The notes under the pieces are model-generated. The model made no database searches. It worked only from the letters and a program-made list of their open reading frames with translations, and had not been told where the DNA came from. A DNA stretch of 64,000 nucleotides from Thuidium tamariscinum (lineage: Eukaryota; Streptophyta; Bryopsida; Hypnales; Thuidiaceae): contig OZ019759.1 of the NCBI GenBank assembly GCA_947034885.2, positions 11,224,501-11,288,500 on the forward strand, given 5' to 3'. The translations under genes were made by a program, and so were the position numbers. This document shows, piece by piece, positions 11,363 to 21,430 of the stretch. The stretch's first letter is position 1, and each line of letters opens with the position of its first letter.

Positions 11363-12619
11363 CTAACAATCTCTATGAGCTTGTGTACTCCTTCCAGTTT
11401 CGCTCGTCGCACAACATTTGATGCCCCATTTTCCCCAAACTATTTGTGCGGAAAGACTTAAGGCCTTCTTCACGAGCGGAATGAAGATGCCTAAGCCACA
11501 GAAGAAGGTTTTTGAAGAGAAACATGTCCTTTGGACCGTTATCCCTGTTAGTCCATGTGTCTGGCAGGATGACATTCTCAGATTTGTTGAGAATGTGTTT
11601 GATTGGGCTGTCATCCACAACGATAGTATTCTCGAGAGTGAATTTCCCTCGGTGGCCATTGAATAAAACATTGAGGTTTCTAAGGAAAACCTCTTCCAGC
11701 CTCCTTTAACGTTGTAATGTATCCAAAATTCTTCCTATACTTCAACGTCGTACAGGAACTCTGACCGAGAACGAGGAAGGGCATTTCTCGACCCTTGAAA
11801 AGGTACTTATAGATTGCCTCAGCAATGGGTTTATTCATGGAGCTCCAAACTGAAATGAAAGCAAATTGCCCTAATTCTTGGAGGAATTCTGCACAGTGTG
11901 GGCGGACAAACACTGTTTTCGGCCCCACAACCGCGGGAGTGGTCACTGAGTGCGGTTGCTTCTCATCACCGATGAGTTTAAACCAACCCTTAAACTTTGC
12001 TTCCTCGTAGACACAAAGAATCCCATTCAGGTGTAGGACAACGTTGAGCCACTTCTGTGTCACCCTGGACCTCAATGGAAGAGTGACAATCTGGGACGAG
12101 TCTCCACAAATACAAGCAGGATCTGATCCCTACTATAAAACGCAGACATGGTGCACTAGTTACTATCGAATACTCGTCATGTTTTACCACAAACGGAAGA
12201 ACTAAATCCTCCAAGGAAAAATATAGCATATAGAAAAAAAAGAACACTCATGAAGATGAAAATGGATTGGTTGAAATATCATTTCAGCAGTTAAAGTATC
12301 ATACCTCCAATTGTGAGGTCTGCATTTACTTCCCAAGGTTCTCTCCTACTAAGAGGAGGGGGTCTTCAACTGCCACTTTTGGAAGCAAGATTTCTTGAAT
12401 GCACAACCCATTGTCAACAAGTGCTGGTTCATTTGAAATTACCAAATCACAAGGCATCTCGAGGTCGTCATCGCTTTCAATGGGGACAGGTTGCTCTACA
12501 AGTTGCTGAATTGGAATTGCAGATTCAAACTCGGGATCTTTAATTTCAGGGGACATGGACTCAATCACGACATCATTGACATGAGAGGGGCCTACGATCC
12601 AGAGGTACAAGGAAGTCAT
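11363..12619 (-). pseudogene. FCP1/NIF-type HAD phosphatase-like gene
   Basis: A first exon (12619-about 12332) starts MTSLYLWIVG, is acidic, and ends at a GTAAAT donor. A second segment (about 12090-11373) holds a NIF/FCP1-like HAD domain: WLNVVLHLNGILC, FVRPHCAEFLQEL, ISVWSSMNKPIAE, then after a one-base frameshift near 11683 LRNLNVLFNG, NTIVVDDSPIKHILN, LPDTW and LLLWLRHLHS. In this family a DxDx(T/V) nucleophile motif is expected near the first block; here it reads HLNGI, so phosphatase activity is doubtful. DDSP matches the second metal-binding motif. It lies directly downstream of the ParB/methyltransferase-like gene on the same strand, but no functional link can be shown. Confidence 0.6.
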
Positions 12620-12777
12620 TTGTGAGATATTTGTATATTAGTCTCTCAAAAAATGAGGCGTGTGGTACAAAAATGATAATCAAAGTGTTGAATTTTTAAG
12701 TTCTGCCACTACAAAAACCTATATGAAAAAGTTCTTTCCTTTCATATTCTACACGTATGTACATGCTACAATACAAA

Positions 12778-12796
12778 TTAGGTCGAGCTGACCTAA
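12778..12796. repeat. P1 palindrome, 3' flank of gene 1
   Basis: TTAGGTCGAGCTGACCTAA, about 25 bp beyond the stop of the ParB/methyltransferase-like gene (12821). Confidence 0.8.
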
Positions 12797-13469
12797 AATG
12801 CTAGAAAGAGCTTTGAGTTTTCAATTGGAACAACGTGTAGGTGTAGTTGCACCAACTGGACTGACATTCTGCTCGAGCATTTCCGTGTCACTGTCGATGC
12901 CCGCGTCTTTGGCTGCAGCTTCTGATGCAGACTGGATTTCATTGTCACCAACGTGAGTTCCCTGCAACTGTGAAGTGAAGTGAAGTAGGCGGTGGAGGAG
13001 GGATTTCAAGGCATACTTCACTTAGTAGAAGAGGAGTAGGTGTAGCCACCATCATGACTGTTGGATTCGTAGACGACGTCAGTTTAGGGACTCTCGACGC
13101 TTGAAAGGATGGCAGAGGCATTGAAGCAAGCGATGAAGGGATTACGGGAATTGGCCTTGGATCAGCCAAGCTTGACTCACCACTGAGCATCGGACCCGAA
13201 GTCTACGCTTGAATCATCAACGGGGCCATATTGACTCCTAAAAGTGCCGATGATAAAGGAAAAATTCCTTTTAGGTGATTCATAATCGCCTCATGGTTCG
13301 CGTCGGATTTCAAATTCACAGCAACAAGAAGATCTTGCAATTCATCCAAGCGCTTGTTTGCTTGCGCATACATTGCAAGATTGATGGTCCGATCTTTCAG
13401 CCTGTCCACCTACAATTGATCTATCTGAGCTTGCGTATCATCATCATCAGTTCTTCTTCTCTTTCGTGG

Positions 13470-16400
13470 TGTCGCAATACAGGGTAAGTAAATTCCCCAT
13501 TATACTCACAAAAATCACTGTAGAGTATAACTAAGTGACTCTAAAGATCGAACCCATGAGATTCTGTGAAGTATCTGGCCTTGTTAAGCAATTAAGATAG
13601 ATCAATTCCAATAACTCTACAATCCGGTTCCAGATTTAGAACTGGAAACACCAAAACAGCCCAAGGACAACAACCCGCTATCCCGTAAAAACTGGTATTC
13701 TAACAATCTGGTTCGGAACGGATTCGCTCCCTGACTATTCCAGTTTCCCGGGACTTATCTGTTCCGTCAAACTGCAACAGATCCGTATCCTAACAGATTC
13801 TGCTCCTGATTTCCTCTCTGGACCAATCCGTTCCGGATGATCCGTATGTACCCGTTCCTTAATCCGGTTTAGCTTTGCCTCTATTTTACCATCAGAGGGG
13901 TCGCCGCTTGATTTTGTGAGCGGTAGGCCCACCGCTCCTTTCTTGACTTGTAGTGGCTGAAGACCCACTTTCTACCCGTTAACTCTAAAGTTACTTCAGA
14001 TCCGGTTTGATCTCTCACAGCAGCCCGGATAGAAATCCGGACTGTAGGTCACACAGAGATCCCCCGTACGATCTTCTCATACTACAACGACTTTGGAACT
14101 ACTTCCTGTTCTTGTGGAGTCAGGTGGTTATAAGTGTACCCGTCCGTTCCAACGTTAACCAGAACTCTTCCGTTTGTCACTAGGACGGTGAGAATCCCTC
14201 CCTATCGTCTAGCCTAACAACGGCTTTCTCACCCGGAATCTTAAGTTCTAGAAGCGCCGAGGCACTGGAAATATACTCCCAACTCTTCTCTACCCATTCT
14301 CATACACTTAGACACAGAAATTAAGCACCAAAGGGAGAATGTCGCCTGCAAAACCACTTGCGCCTTCCTAACTCCGCATCACGCCGCCCTGCCAAACTCG
14401 GGAGATACACGCGCAAAGAAAGAGAGAATAAAATACATAAGGAAATGCAAAAGAAAGACTCCCAGTCCACCGCGAGGGGACTGACTTAAATAATGGGCAA
14501 AAAAGCAAAAAGCGCCATACAAGTCCGCCACGATTAACGCTCGGCGGATCCGTTCCTACCTACTCCTGAACCGGAACGGATTCCAACCCGCTCCAAGTTC
14601 CTAATCCGGACCGAATTACTTCCTGATCCGATTCTAAGTAAAAACTAAAAATACAAGAAAACCTAACACCTATTTCTCTACCTCCGCTACTCTAGAGCCT
14701 ATAGTTGGGCTTTCCGCCCTTCTTATCTGCTCGAAAACCTCAGTGAGGTTCCGATTCCGTTCCCTGTCCACTACAACCGGAGTTCCAGCAATCGGGCTTA
14801 TAGGAGACTTCGACAATTCGATTGCCGCTCCTTGTTGACCGGTCGATGCCCGCTCCGACTTCTTGGACTGCGGCGTCTTGTCCTTCCCTGGCCTTTGAGG
14901 CAACCCTTCGGAAAGATCCGGAAGAGACAGACTGGAGAGTCTGATCGAAATTTCTATCAATCTCTGGGTGCAGTCTTCCATCCGCTCCGCAGCCTTCCGA
15001 ACCTCCACCAGAGTTGTCTCCACCTGCTCGGAGAAGTCGGAGAGGATCCGGACTATCTGGCTTCCAAATAGTTTCTTCTCTTTGTGGACCTCCTCGTCAA
15101 ATAACCGAGCCCGGATGGCAACCGATCCGGGTTCCCCGAATATGGCCTTCACGTGCTCAGCCAACTTGACGGTCTCCGCCGCCATCTCCTTAGTAGCGGC
15201 CTTGTTGTCCCTGAGGACAAGGAGTTCCGCTTTCAAACTGTCAACTTCCTCCTGAAGTTTCCGGTTTTCTGCCTCCTGCTTGGCGAGATTCGTGGGTGAG
15301 GCGATGCAGTTCCCCACTATGCCCGGAAGAGAACTATTCGGTTAGCCATTGACCATATCCGCGATAGACTCCAAGGTGATCCGTTTGATCTCCCAATCCA
15401 CTCGGATGTTGCATAGGATGACTGTCAACTTCTCAAACGGATCATTTGGATTCATTTCTTTCGCTGCCAGTTCGAATGGTCCTGGTCTGTCTTTTGTGGC
15501 CGGATTCTTACAGACTGGAGGCGATCCTCTCGTGTTTAGCGGTGTGGTCTTCTACCGCTTCACGAGCGGAACTTCCGGTTCCTTGTTCTTGTCCTCGTCC
15601 TCCGCTTCCGTTTTGGATTTGGAGTAGACCTCCTCATCATCCGTTTCCGACTCTCTGTACTTCAGGACTATCTCCTGAGCGTTCTACGTCTTCTCCTCCG
15701 TAGCCGTGAGGAGCTGCAAGTGGTGGTAGAGGTGGAAGAGGTAGGGAGAGATTGGAGTCGCCCTACTCTTCCCGATGTTGTTTAACAACCGAGCAATCAA
15801 GTCCACTACGATCCGGCCCCAATCCACCTTCCGTTCTCCGCTCAAGGCACTGAAGATCGTATTCGCCAAGCCGACCGTCACCCGGGTCGGCTTTTCCGGA
15901 TGAAGGACCGGAAGCAGAAACTTCAACAAGCGCCTATGCCTGTCGTCGTTGCAGTCCATCACCCGGAATCTGTCCTTCAGGTGAGGGGTGCCGTGGAACT
16001 TGTTCTGGAGGAAGTCGACCTTCCTTCCAGCCGGTCTATGCCCTTGATGCTTGAACCCATACACAACCCTCCAGTGCGCTTCCGTCCATTTGTGCGCCAT
16101 TCCTCGCTCCGTGTTGTCGAACTGGTTCGACACCTTCCCCAACAACTCCTTGACCATCCACTCCTCCTTGAACCCCCAGGGTATCTCTGCAAACCCTAGG
16201 CACCCCATGGTGGTCAAGTCCGCCATCAAATTGCCTTTCTCTGGCTCTGTGGAAGGGATGAGCGGAACTACTTTCCTAAGTTTCATTCCTGCGGGCGGGG
16301 GTGTAGTCGACTCGTTCCTCTTCCGGCGTAGCTGTGGCATGGCAACTATCCGGAAACCCACACTACCTTACTTCTCTCCTAGCCGCACGTCCCATTCCTC

Positions 16401-17020
16401 ACAAACACTCACAACACAGACAGCCCGTAATCACCACATGCACAAACACACACACACCTCCCGCGCACACCAGTGCACCAGCGCAGTCGTCTGAAACCCG
16501 CGCACACTGACAACTGCCCGCTCTCACAAATACCAGGCGCTACCACTGACAGCTGCGCCAGAGAAAGTTGCACCACAAACCCCGCATGAAAAACTAACTC
16601 ACAGAAAGGCAAATGAACTCAAAACGCTGAGGGTTGAAAAACACACAACAGAGCGCCTGAGAGCAAATGGGCCAACTGAAAATGTCAGGCCTTATATAGT
16701 TTCTAGAAATGGATCCGGTCTTCCATTCCTGATCTTCCGTTCCCGTTCCCATCCGATCAGTACCAAGTCCGGAAAGGATCCGTTTTGCTCTAGAATTGAA
16801 TCCGGATAGAATCCGCTCCGGTTTTGCAGGGGTCCGGGAATATTTCCGTTCCGGTTTTTCCAGTATCCCGGACCGGATTTGTTCCACCACTAGCGCTACA
16901 GCATTATCCGGTACCATTTCTGGATCTTACCCGTTCCATGAGCAAATCCGGTTGCTAAGTTCCTGACTTCCGCTCCCAAAACTTGCTAAACGGAAAAGAT
17001 CAAAAATATGCCTTGCCACA
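13470..17020 (-). mobile_element. TGT/ACA element copy E, 3,551 bp
   Basis: On the minus strand it starts TGTGGCAAGGCAT at 17020 and ends CCTGTATTGCGACA at 13470. The target duplication CGTGG is perfect (13465-13469 and 17021-17025). Removing it joins the host exon in frame (TPSQAKTPRKRRR), which proves insertion into coding sequence of gene 1. It carries one decayed ORF (14670-16361). Flanking parts (13470-14669, 16362-17020) show no other genes; a CA-rich stretch lies near 16437-16480. Confidence 0.9.
14670..16361 (-). pseudogene. gag-like orphan ORF of copy E
   Basis: A single frame of 563 codons with stops TAG 15684-15686, TAG 15552-15554 and TAA 15342-15344; each differs from a Gln codon by one C-to-T change. 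The N-terminal domain is clearly homologous to copies B and C (MGCLGFAEIPWGFKEEWMV, LANTIFSALSGERKVDWG, TPISPYLFHLYHHLQLL). A coiled coil (EAENRKLQEEVDSLKAELL, RARLFDEEVHKEKKLFG) and a short charged C-terminus follow. It is more divergent than B and C, and its tail is shorter. Function unknown. Confidence 0.65.
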
Positions 17021-17223
17021 CGTGGTGTCTTTGCCTGAGAAGGAGTTTGAGAAGGTTGCACATTTACCAACTGCCCAGATGAAGCCAACGATCCCCGAAT
17101 ACTTTGCGACAAGTTCACCACCGGCGTCTACTACTCTTCAAGGATGTCATTGCCTCCTATATCTTCAATCTCATCCTCTGAGTTACAGGAAATGTTTAAG
17201 CTCTCCCGCCCGGACCTTCTTGG

Positions 17224-18990
17224 CTACAAAGACAGCGTTGCTTCCACATCCCACACTGCCGTTGACCTCCTCCTGGAAGAAGAGGGCGTTGATACCCCAA
17301 TGGGTTTCTTGGGGTGAATTTCTTCGTCAATATGGTACCCCAACGCAAGGAAATCATTTTTTTCCAAATTCTTCGCTAGATTTGTAATGTCAGTCCATAA
17401 TAGGGACTCATCTGATGTCCCGACAACAAATACATTTAAACCCAACATCTGCAACATGTAGACAAGTATAAGTAGTTGGCTTTCTATACAGTAAATAATA
17501 AGACAACAATACTAGATTGTATGAAAGATTAGGTCGGCTCAACCTAAATGAGCATAATAGAGTAACCGCACAATATCACAACTCAAAATAAAAAAGTTTT
17601 TGCAATGAAATAGGTCGATTCAACCTAAGAAGACATACCATTCCAACACATGTGACTTTAGATCCTGCAAACACAGACAATATAGCCGAACCACCGATGC
17701 AGAATCTTTGAAAAATATTCAAGTACAATTCCATCCGTAATTCTATGTTGTGGATCTTGTACAAGGTCTCATTATAACCTCTTAACTTGTTGAACACATC
17801 AGTGTATGGGGTTGGGTATGATGGCTTGATGAGTTCAATGTGTTCATTAGCCTTGTTCTACAAAAAAATCAAGTACTCTTTCTCCACAGCCTTGCTGTTA
17901 CTAGGCGGGTAGTCGCCCATCCTCTCGTTCTTCGCCAGGTAGTAGTCGAAGAAGTTCATATGATATTGGCTGAGTACTTCATCAACTTGGATGAAGTGCA
18001 GAACCTGGGTCTGTTCAACCGGGTTGGCGCAAATGAAAAGCCAGTTTGGGATATACAAAGCTTGGGCTTCTTCATGTCCTGAAAGGAGGTCATCACATCG
18101 AAGAAGTAGGGCTTCAGTGGCGTACAAAAGGATTTGTTTGCTACCACTGGAGCGCAGCGGAAGTCCATAACACCCAATTTGATGTCATTCACGGTGGTCG
18201 GCTTCCACACACCTCTTGGCCATTCTAAAGACTCGTTTGTCTCAATTTTGTAAAGCCTGTAGTGGGCGGTACTTTGGGGCTTTACGAAGTTTGATTGTCG
18301 CTCAAGGAAGACACAAAAGAACTCAGCGATGTAGGGAGACAGGTCAGCAACGGTCTTATTCTTAGACTTCGTCTGTTTCGCCTCCTTCCAAAACTCATTA
18401 CCTCACTTTTCAAGAAGGACATTCATCGTCGCGTTTGTGATAAGACAACTTGCCTTAAATTCCCTCCACTTCACCGGGTTTATATTGTTGTACGCATTCA
18501 ACAACCCAAGTCATGGATCCAGAATGTGGAGCTCCTTCTTCACCAAGTACTTTCTTTTCCTCTGTTCCACCTATTCTTTTGCCGTATAGCAACTCTCTAG
18601 CACCGAGAAAATCATCTTAATGGTCACCTTGGGGTATAGCTTGTTTTGCTCCTTGGGATTTACTTGCAAAATATATTTTGCCAACTTTGAGAGATTGTTG
18701 TAGGAGAGATTGCCTAGCCATTTGAAAAATTTATGGGAAAGGTTTCCATTCTCAGACTTCCATCCAGCTTTCTCATTGAACTTTATTAATGTATTAGGGT
18801 CATAAAGTTCACCGTGAGCAGTGCTAGATATCACTTCGCTCCAGAGGTTGTAGACGTCGTCAGGCGTTGTTATAATCTTCAACTCATTTGTGATTTTCAG
18901 ATTCTCTTGCACGTCCTTCCCCTTCATTGCCTTCTGGGACTTCACGACATTGAGCATGGCAAAACAGACATTCATTGCTTTCGTGAAGTC
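17224..18990 (-). CDS. methyltransferase-like exons of gene 1 (decayed)
   Basis: The exon opens after TGTTGCAG at about 18991 (DFTKAMNVCFAMLN). Candidate motifs in beta-class order follow. A region VMDFRCAPVV near 18165 stands where the DPPY-type catalytic motif is expected but lacks it. After a frameshift near 18060 come LYIPNWLFICANP and SQYHMNFFDYYLAKNER. Then RFCIGGSAILSVFAGSK at about 17690-17640 resembles the SAM-binding motif I (pGdxVLDPFaGsGTT). An intron (17640-about 17460, containing two P1 palindromes) separates this from LGLNVFVVGTSDESLLW. In-frame stops include TAG at about 18570 and 17858. The family call rests on motif order and one motif, so it is moderate. Confidence 0.45.
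17529..17628. repeat. P1 palindrome pair in an intron of gene 1
   Basis: TTAGGTCGGCTCAACCTAA at 17529-17547 and ATAGGTCGATTCAACCTAA at 17610-17628. Both lie inside the intron between the motif I exon and the next exon; the second is about 12 bp from the donor. Confidence 0.8.
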
Positions 18991-19039
18991 CTGCAACATT
19001 ATTCTAGGATAGCATTAATGAGTTTGCTTCGAATACGGA

Positions 19040-19121
19040 TTAGATCGACTTGACCTAAAGTAGCCCACAACTAAATGCTTTCAATATCAAATGTTAAGCA
19101 TTTTAGGTTGCATCAACCTAA
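19040..19121. repeat. P1 palindrome pair in an intron of gene 1
   Basis: TTAGATCGACTTGACCTAA at 19040-19058 and TTAGGTTGCATCAACCTAA at 19103-19121. They occupy a short intron (19130-18991) between the ParB-like and methyltransferase-like exons, the second within 10 bp of the GTAAGC donor. Confidence 0.85.
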
Positions 19122-19130
19122 ACTGCTTAC

Positions 19131-19930
19131 CTTAAAAAGTTTCGCATTCTTCTTATTCTCGACGATTTTCTTTGCGACGGATAGTGTACCCACCGGCATA
19201 GCATCTTTGGGATATCGGGGCTTTTCCATATTCTCCCACACGGTTCTTGCACCAAGGATGTTCGTGGACCAGGACGACTTCAAAGCGACAAAATGATTCA
19301 CGCGGTTGTAGTACGTTGATATCGTCCTCAGTATCTCATTCTCACTCGACCAAACTATGTAGCAATCCCACTCCCGGAAGTGCTTCACAATTTCTTCATC
19401 AATGTTCATATCAACCATCATTTGACTGGCCGTGACACTGTACTGTCCGTTGACAATGTAGAAGTTCTTGTCCTTTATGGCATCCCGATCCTCCTTCTTT
19501 GGCTTTGTCAATTGGTCCACAGGCATAATACAAAGTGTCTGCTTGGTTGACTTGTCAGGCATGTGCACCAAATAATGCATCATGTCTTGCACAAGTCGCT
19601 TCTTGTGACTTCGGATGTTGACATCAGCAGGCGCTGCGACGAGTTGTGAGATTGGCAACTTTTTCTTCTCGTCAAGCACAAAGATATAGGCGTCTTTGCA
19701 CGTAGCCCAGTAATTCTTATATGCCTCCATGGACGCCTTGTAGTCTACCTTCCACGTAGGGTCGTGCGCTTGCAGAACATCCATCACGACAGATGCAAAA
19801 CTCTGAGCAGGAATTTTCGGTGCATTGACGCTCTTCTCAGGCTCTTTTCTCGCCGATGTAGAAGCTAGGTTGCTTTTTTGGCAGTCGGTGGTGGGGTCGT
19901 AGTCTGGTTGCTTTTCCGCATGCCTTGACT
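19131..19930 (-). CDS. ParB-like domain exon of gene 1
   Basis: An open frame reaches from about 19930 to a clean GTAAGC donor at 19130. It begins acidic (RDSEDPIESRHAEK). It then has LVAAPADVNIRSHKKRLVQD (compare the ParB NxR region), a hydrophobic LCIMPVDQL, and NFYIVNGQYSVTAS, which corresponds to the ParB (v)(i)xGxxRxxA motif with the usual arginine position changed. Further on come EIVKHFREWDCYIVW and ENEILRTISTYYNRVNHF. ParB-like domains bind or hydrolyse nucleotides and act on DNA (family knowledge); whether this copy does is unknown. No stop interrupts this exon. Confidence 0.5.
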
Positions 19931-20333
19931 CTATTGGGTCCTCAGAGTCCCTTGTGAGCTCTTGCCTTCAGTTTGAGGCGGGGAATCGTGAGACACTAAA
20001 CATGTCGTGCTCTGGGACCGCTTTAGCTCAAGCTTCCCCTTAAGAATAGCAAAATCCATGAATAGCTGTCCAAGCCACTGGCACAGTTGTTTGCCTGTTA
20101 CAGGCGTCCTAGTCTTCGTTTTCCAGAAACCGCTATCAACCTTCTTTTCTAGCTCAAGAATCTCAGATCGATACTCTGTTGGCTCCAAGCTGTCAATGAA
20201 GCGGCCCACAAAAAATGGAATTTTGGACGAGTCAATGACGAGGGTGAAATGATATTGCTTGTCGTCCTTCTTTCCAATTTAGGTAGTGATGTAGTGGATT
20301 TTAATCTTTGACCCTATGTCTTGAGAGACCTAT

Positions 20334-20666
20334 TTCATAAGAGGTTTTTCGGGGGTGTTGAGAGATTGTTTCAGCCTCGTTCCCCATTTCTGTGAACCAG
20401 CCCTGTTGATCAAAATAAAAAAATATTAAAAAAATATTAAAAAAATAAAAATATTAAAAAAATGAAAAAATAATAATAAAATAATAAAATAATAAAATAA
20501 TAAAATAAAATAAAAATATATATTTTTTAATTTAATAAAATATTATTATCTGATGTGGCAGTTTCCCTGCCACATCAGATCATTGTAGATCAGCTGCTGC
20601 AGCGAGTTCCCACAGTCCGGGAACTCACAGTCTCTCAACTATGGAAGAAAACCTCTTATGAATCTT
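20334..20666. mobile_element. fold-back (MITE-like) insertion in gene 1
   Basis: TTCATAAGAGGTTTT at 20334-20348 is perfectly inverted at 20652-20666. A second inverted block (GTTGAGAGATTG at 20357, CAGTCTCTCAAC at 20628) continues the arms. The centre holds an A/T-only low-complexity run (about 20407-20545) and a small hairpin, TGATGTGGCAG...CTGCCACATCA, near 20549-20580. It lies between two coding parts of gene 1. I could not identify a target duplication. Confidence 0.6.
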
Positions 20667-20927
20667 CTCTTCATAGGAGACTAGGTAGTATGGAGCTTGA
20701 TTGTGATATTTTCCACTGAAGCAGTAGTTGTGTGTGTGCGGAATCATCAATAGACTCCAACACTAGACTTTGTCTAGGTTAGTTAGCTCCCAGTACTCTC
20801 CTTTGTTATCAAAATCGTCGCCATCTTCATCCAGAAAAACTTCGTCAATTCGCTTGAGGAAGGTTTCAAGCTTTGGAACCTGTTCTTCCATCCTCCATAA
20901 ATAAATGCAAGCTTTTTCAAAACAAGT

Positions 20928-21307
20928 TTAGGTCGAGTTGACCTAAACTGTGGATCTGCTTGTTATAGGTAGTTGGACTGTATTAAAAGTCTTTTGAGTT
21001 TGGAGGAGGACTAATGAGTCAATTAAATTTTTTGGCATCTTTTGTTAGTTCATTTCCTAGTTTTGTACTTTTAGCTCAATTCAACCTAACATTTCTTGTT
21101 TTTTTTTGTTTTTTTAGGTCGGATTTATTTGAAGACCCTATAAAAGCAGATAATGAAATCGGCAATGTAATTGTTCTTATAACTCTAGAGAAATGCTTCT
21201 ACATGATAAGTTAGGTCGAGTCGACCTAATTGGTATTCCCGCTGAGGAGAATCACTTCTGCTATATGAAAAAATGAGCACGTGTTAATTTAAGTCGAATC
21301 GACCTAA
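20928..21307. repeat. P1 palindromes upstream of gene 1
   Basis: Copies at 20928-20946 (37 bp upstream of the ATG), 21071-21089 (degenerate), 21211-21229 (perfect TTAGGTCGAGTCGACCTAA) and 21289-21307. Half sites appear near 21115 and 21380. Confidence 0.8.
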
Positions 21308-21430
21308 AATGGCATTACCAACTTTACTTTAAGTGTGCTTTTATTTCAACCTAGGACTATAGTCAAGCTAAACTAACATCAACCTAAGTTGATTTTAACT
21401 TAGATAGCACATTCTATTGAGAATTTTTAG

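Larger units (their letters stand above)
12821..20891 (-). pseudogene. ParB-like/DNA methyltransferase-like gene 1
   Basis: This multi-exon minus-strand gene starts at ATG 20891 (MEEQVPKLETFLKRID) and ends at TGA 12821. In order it has an N-terminal acidic region (20891-20670); a segment at 20330-19930 (FTLVIDSSKIPFFVGRF); a ParB-like region (19787-19131); a methyltransferase-like region (18990-17224); a nuclear-signal-like KTPRKRRR; and a helical and Pro-rich C-terminus (13409-12821). GT/AG introns are recognisable at 19130-18991 and about 17640-17460. It is a pseudogene: stops at about 20774, 18546, 17206 and 13410 (mostly TAG), frameshifts near 19950 and 18060, a fold-back insertion (20334-20666), and element E inside an exon. 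P1 palindromes lie in its introns and flanks. Bacterial and phage proteins also pair ParB with N4/N6 methylase domains, which suggests an acquired module. The ParB part is clearer than the methylase part. Confidence 0.55.
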
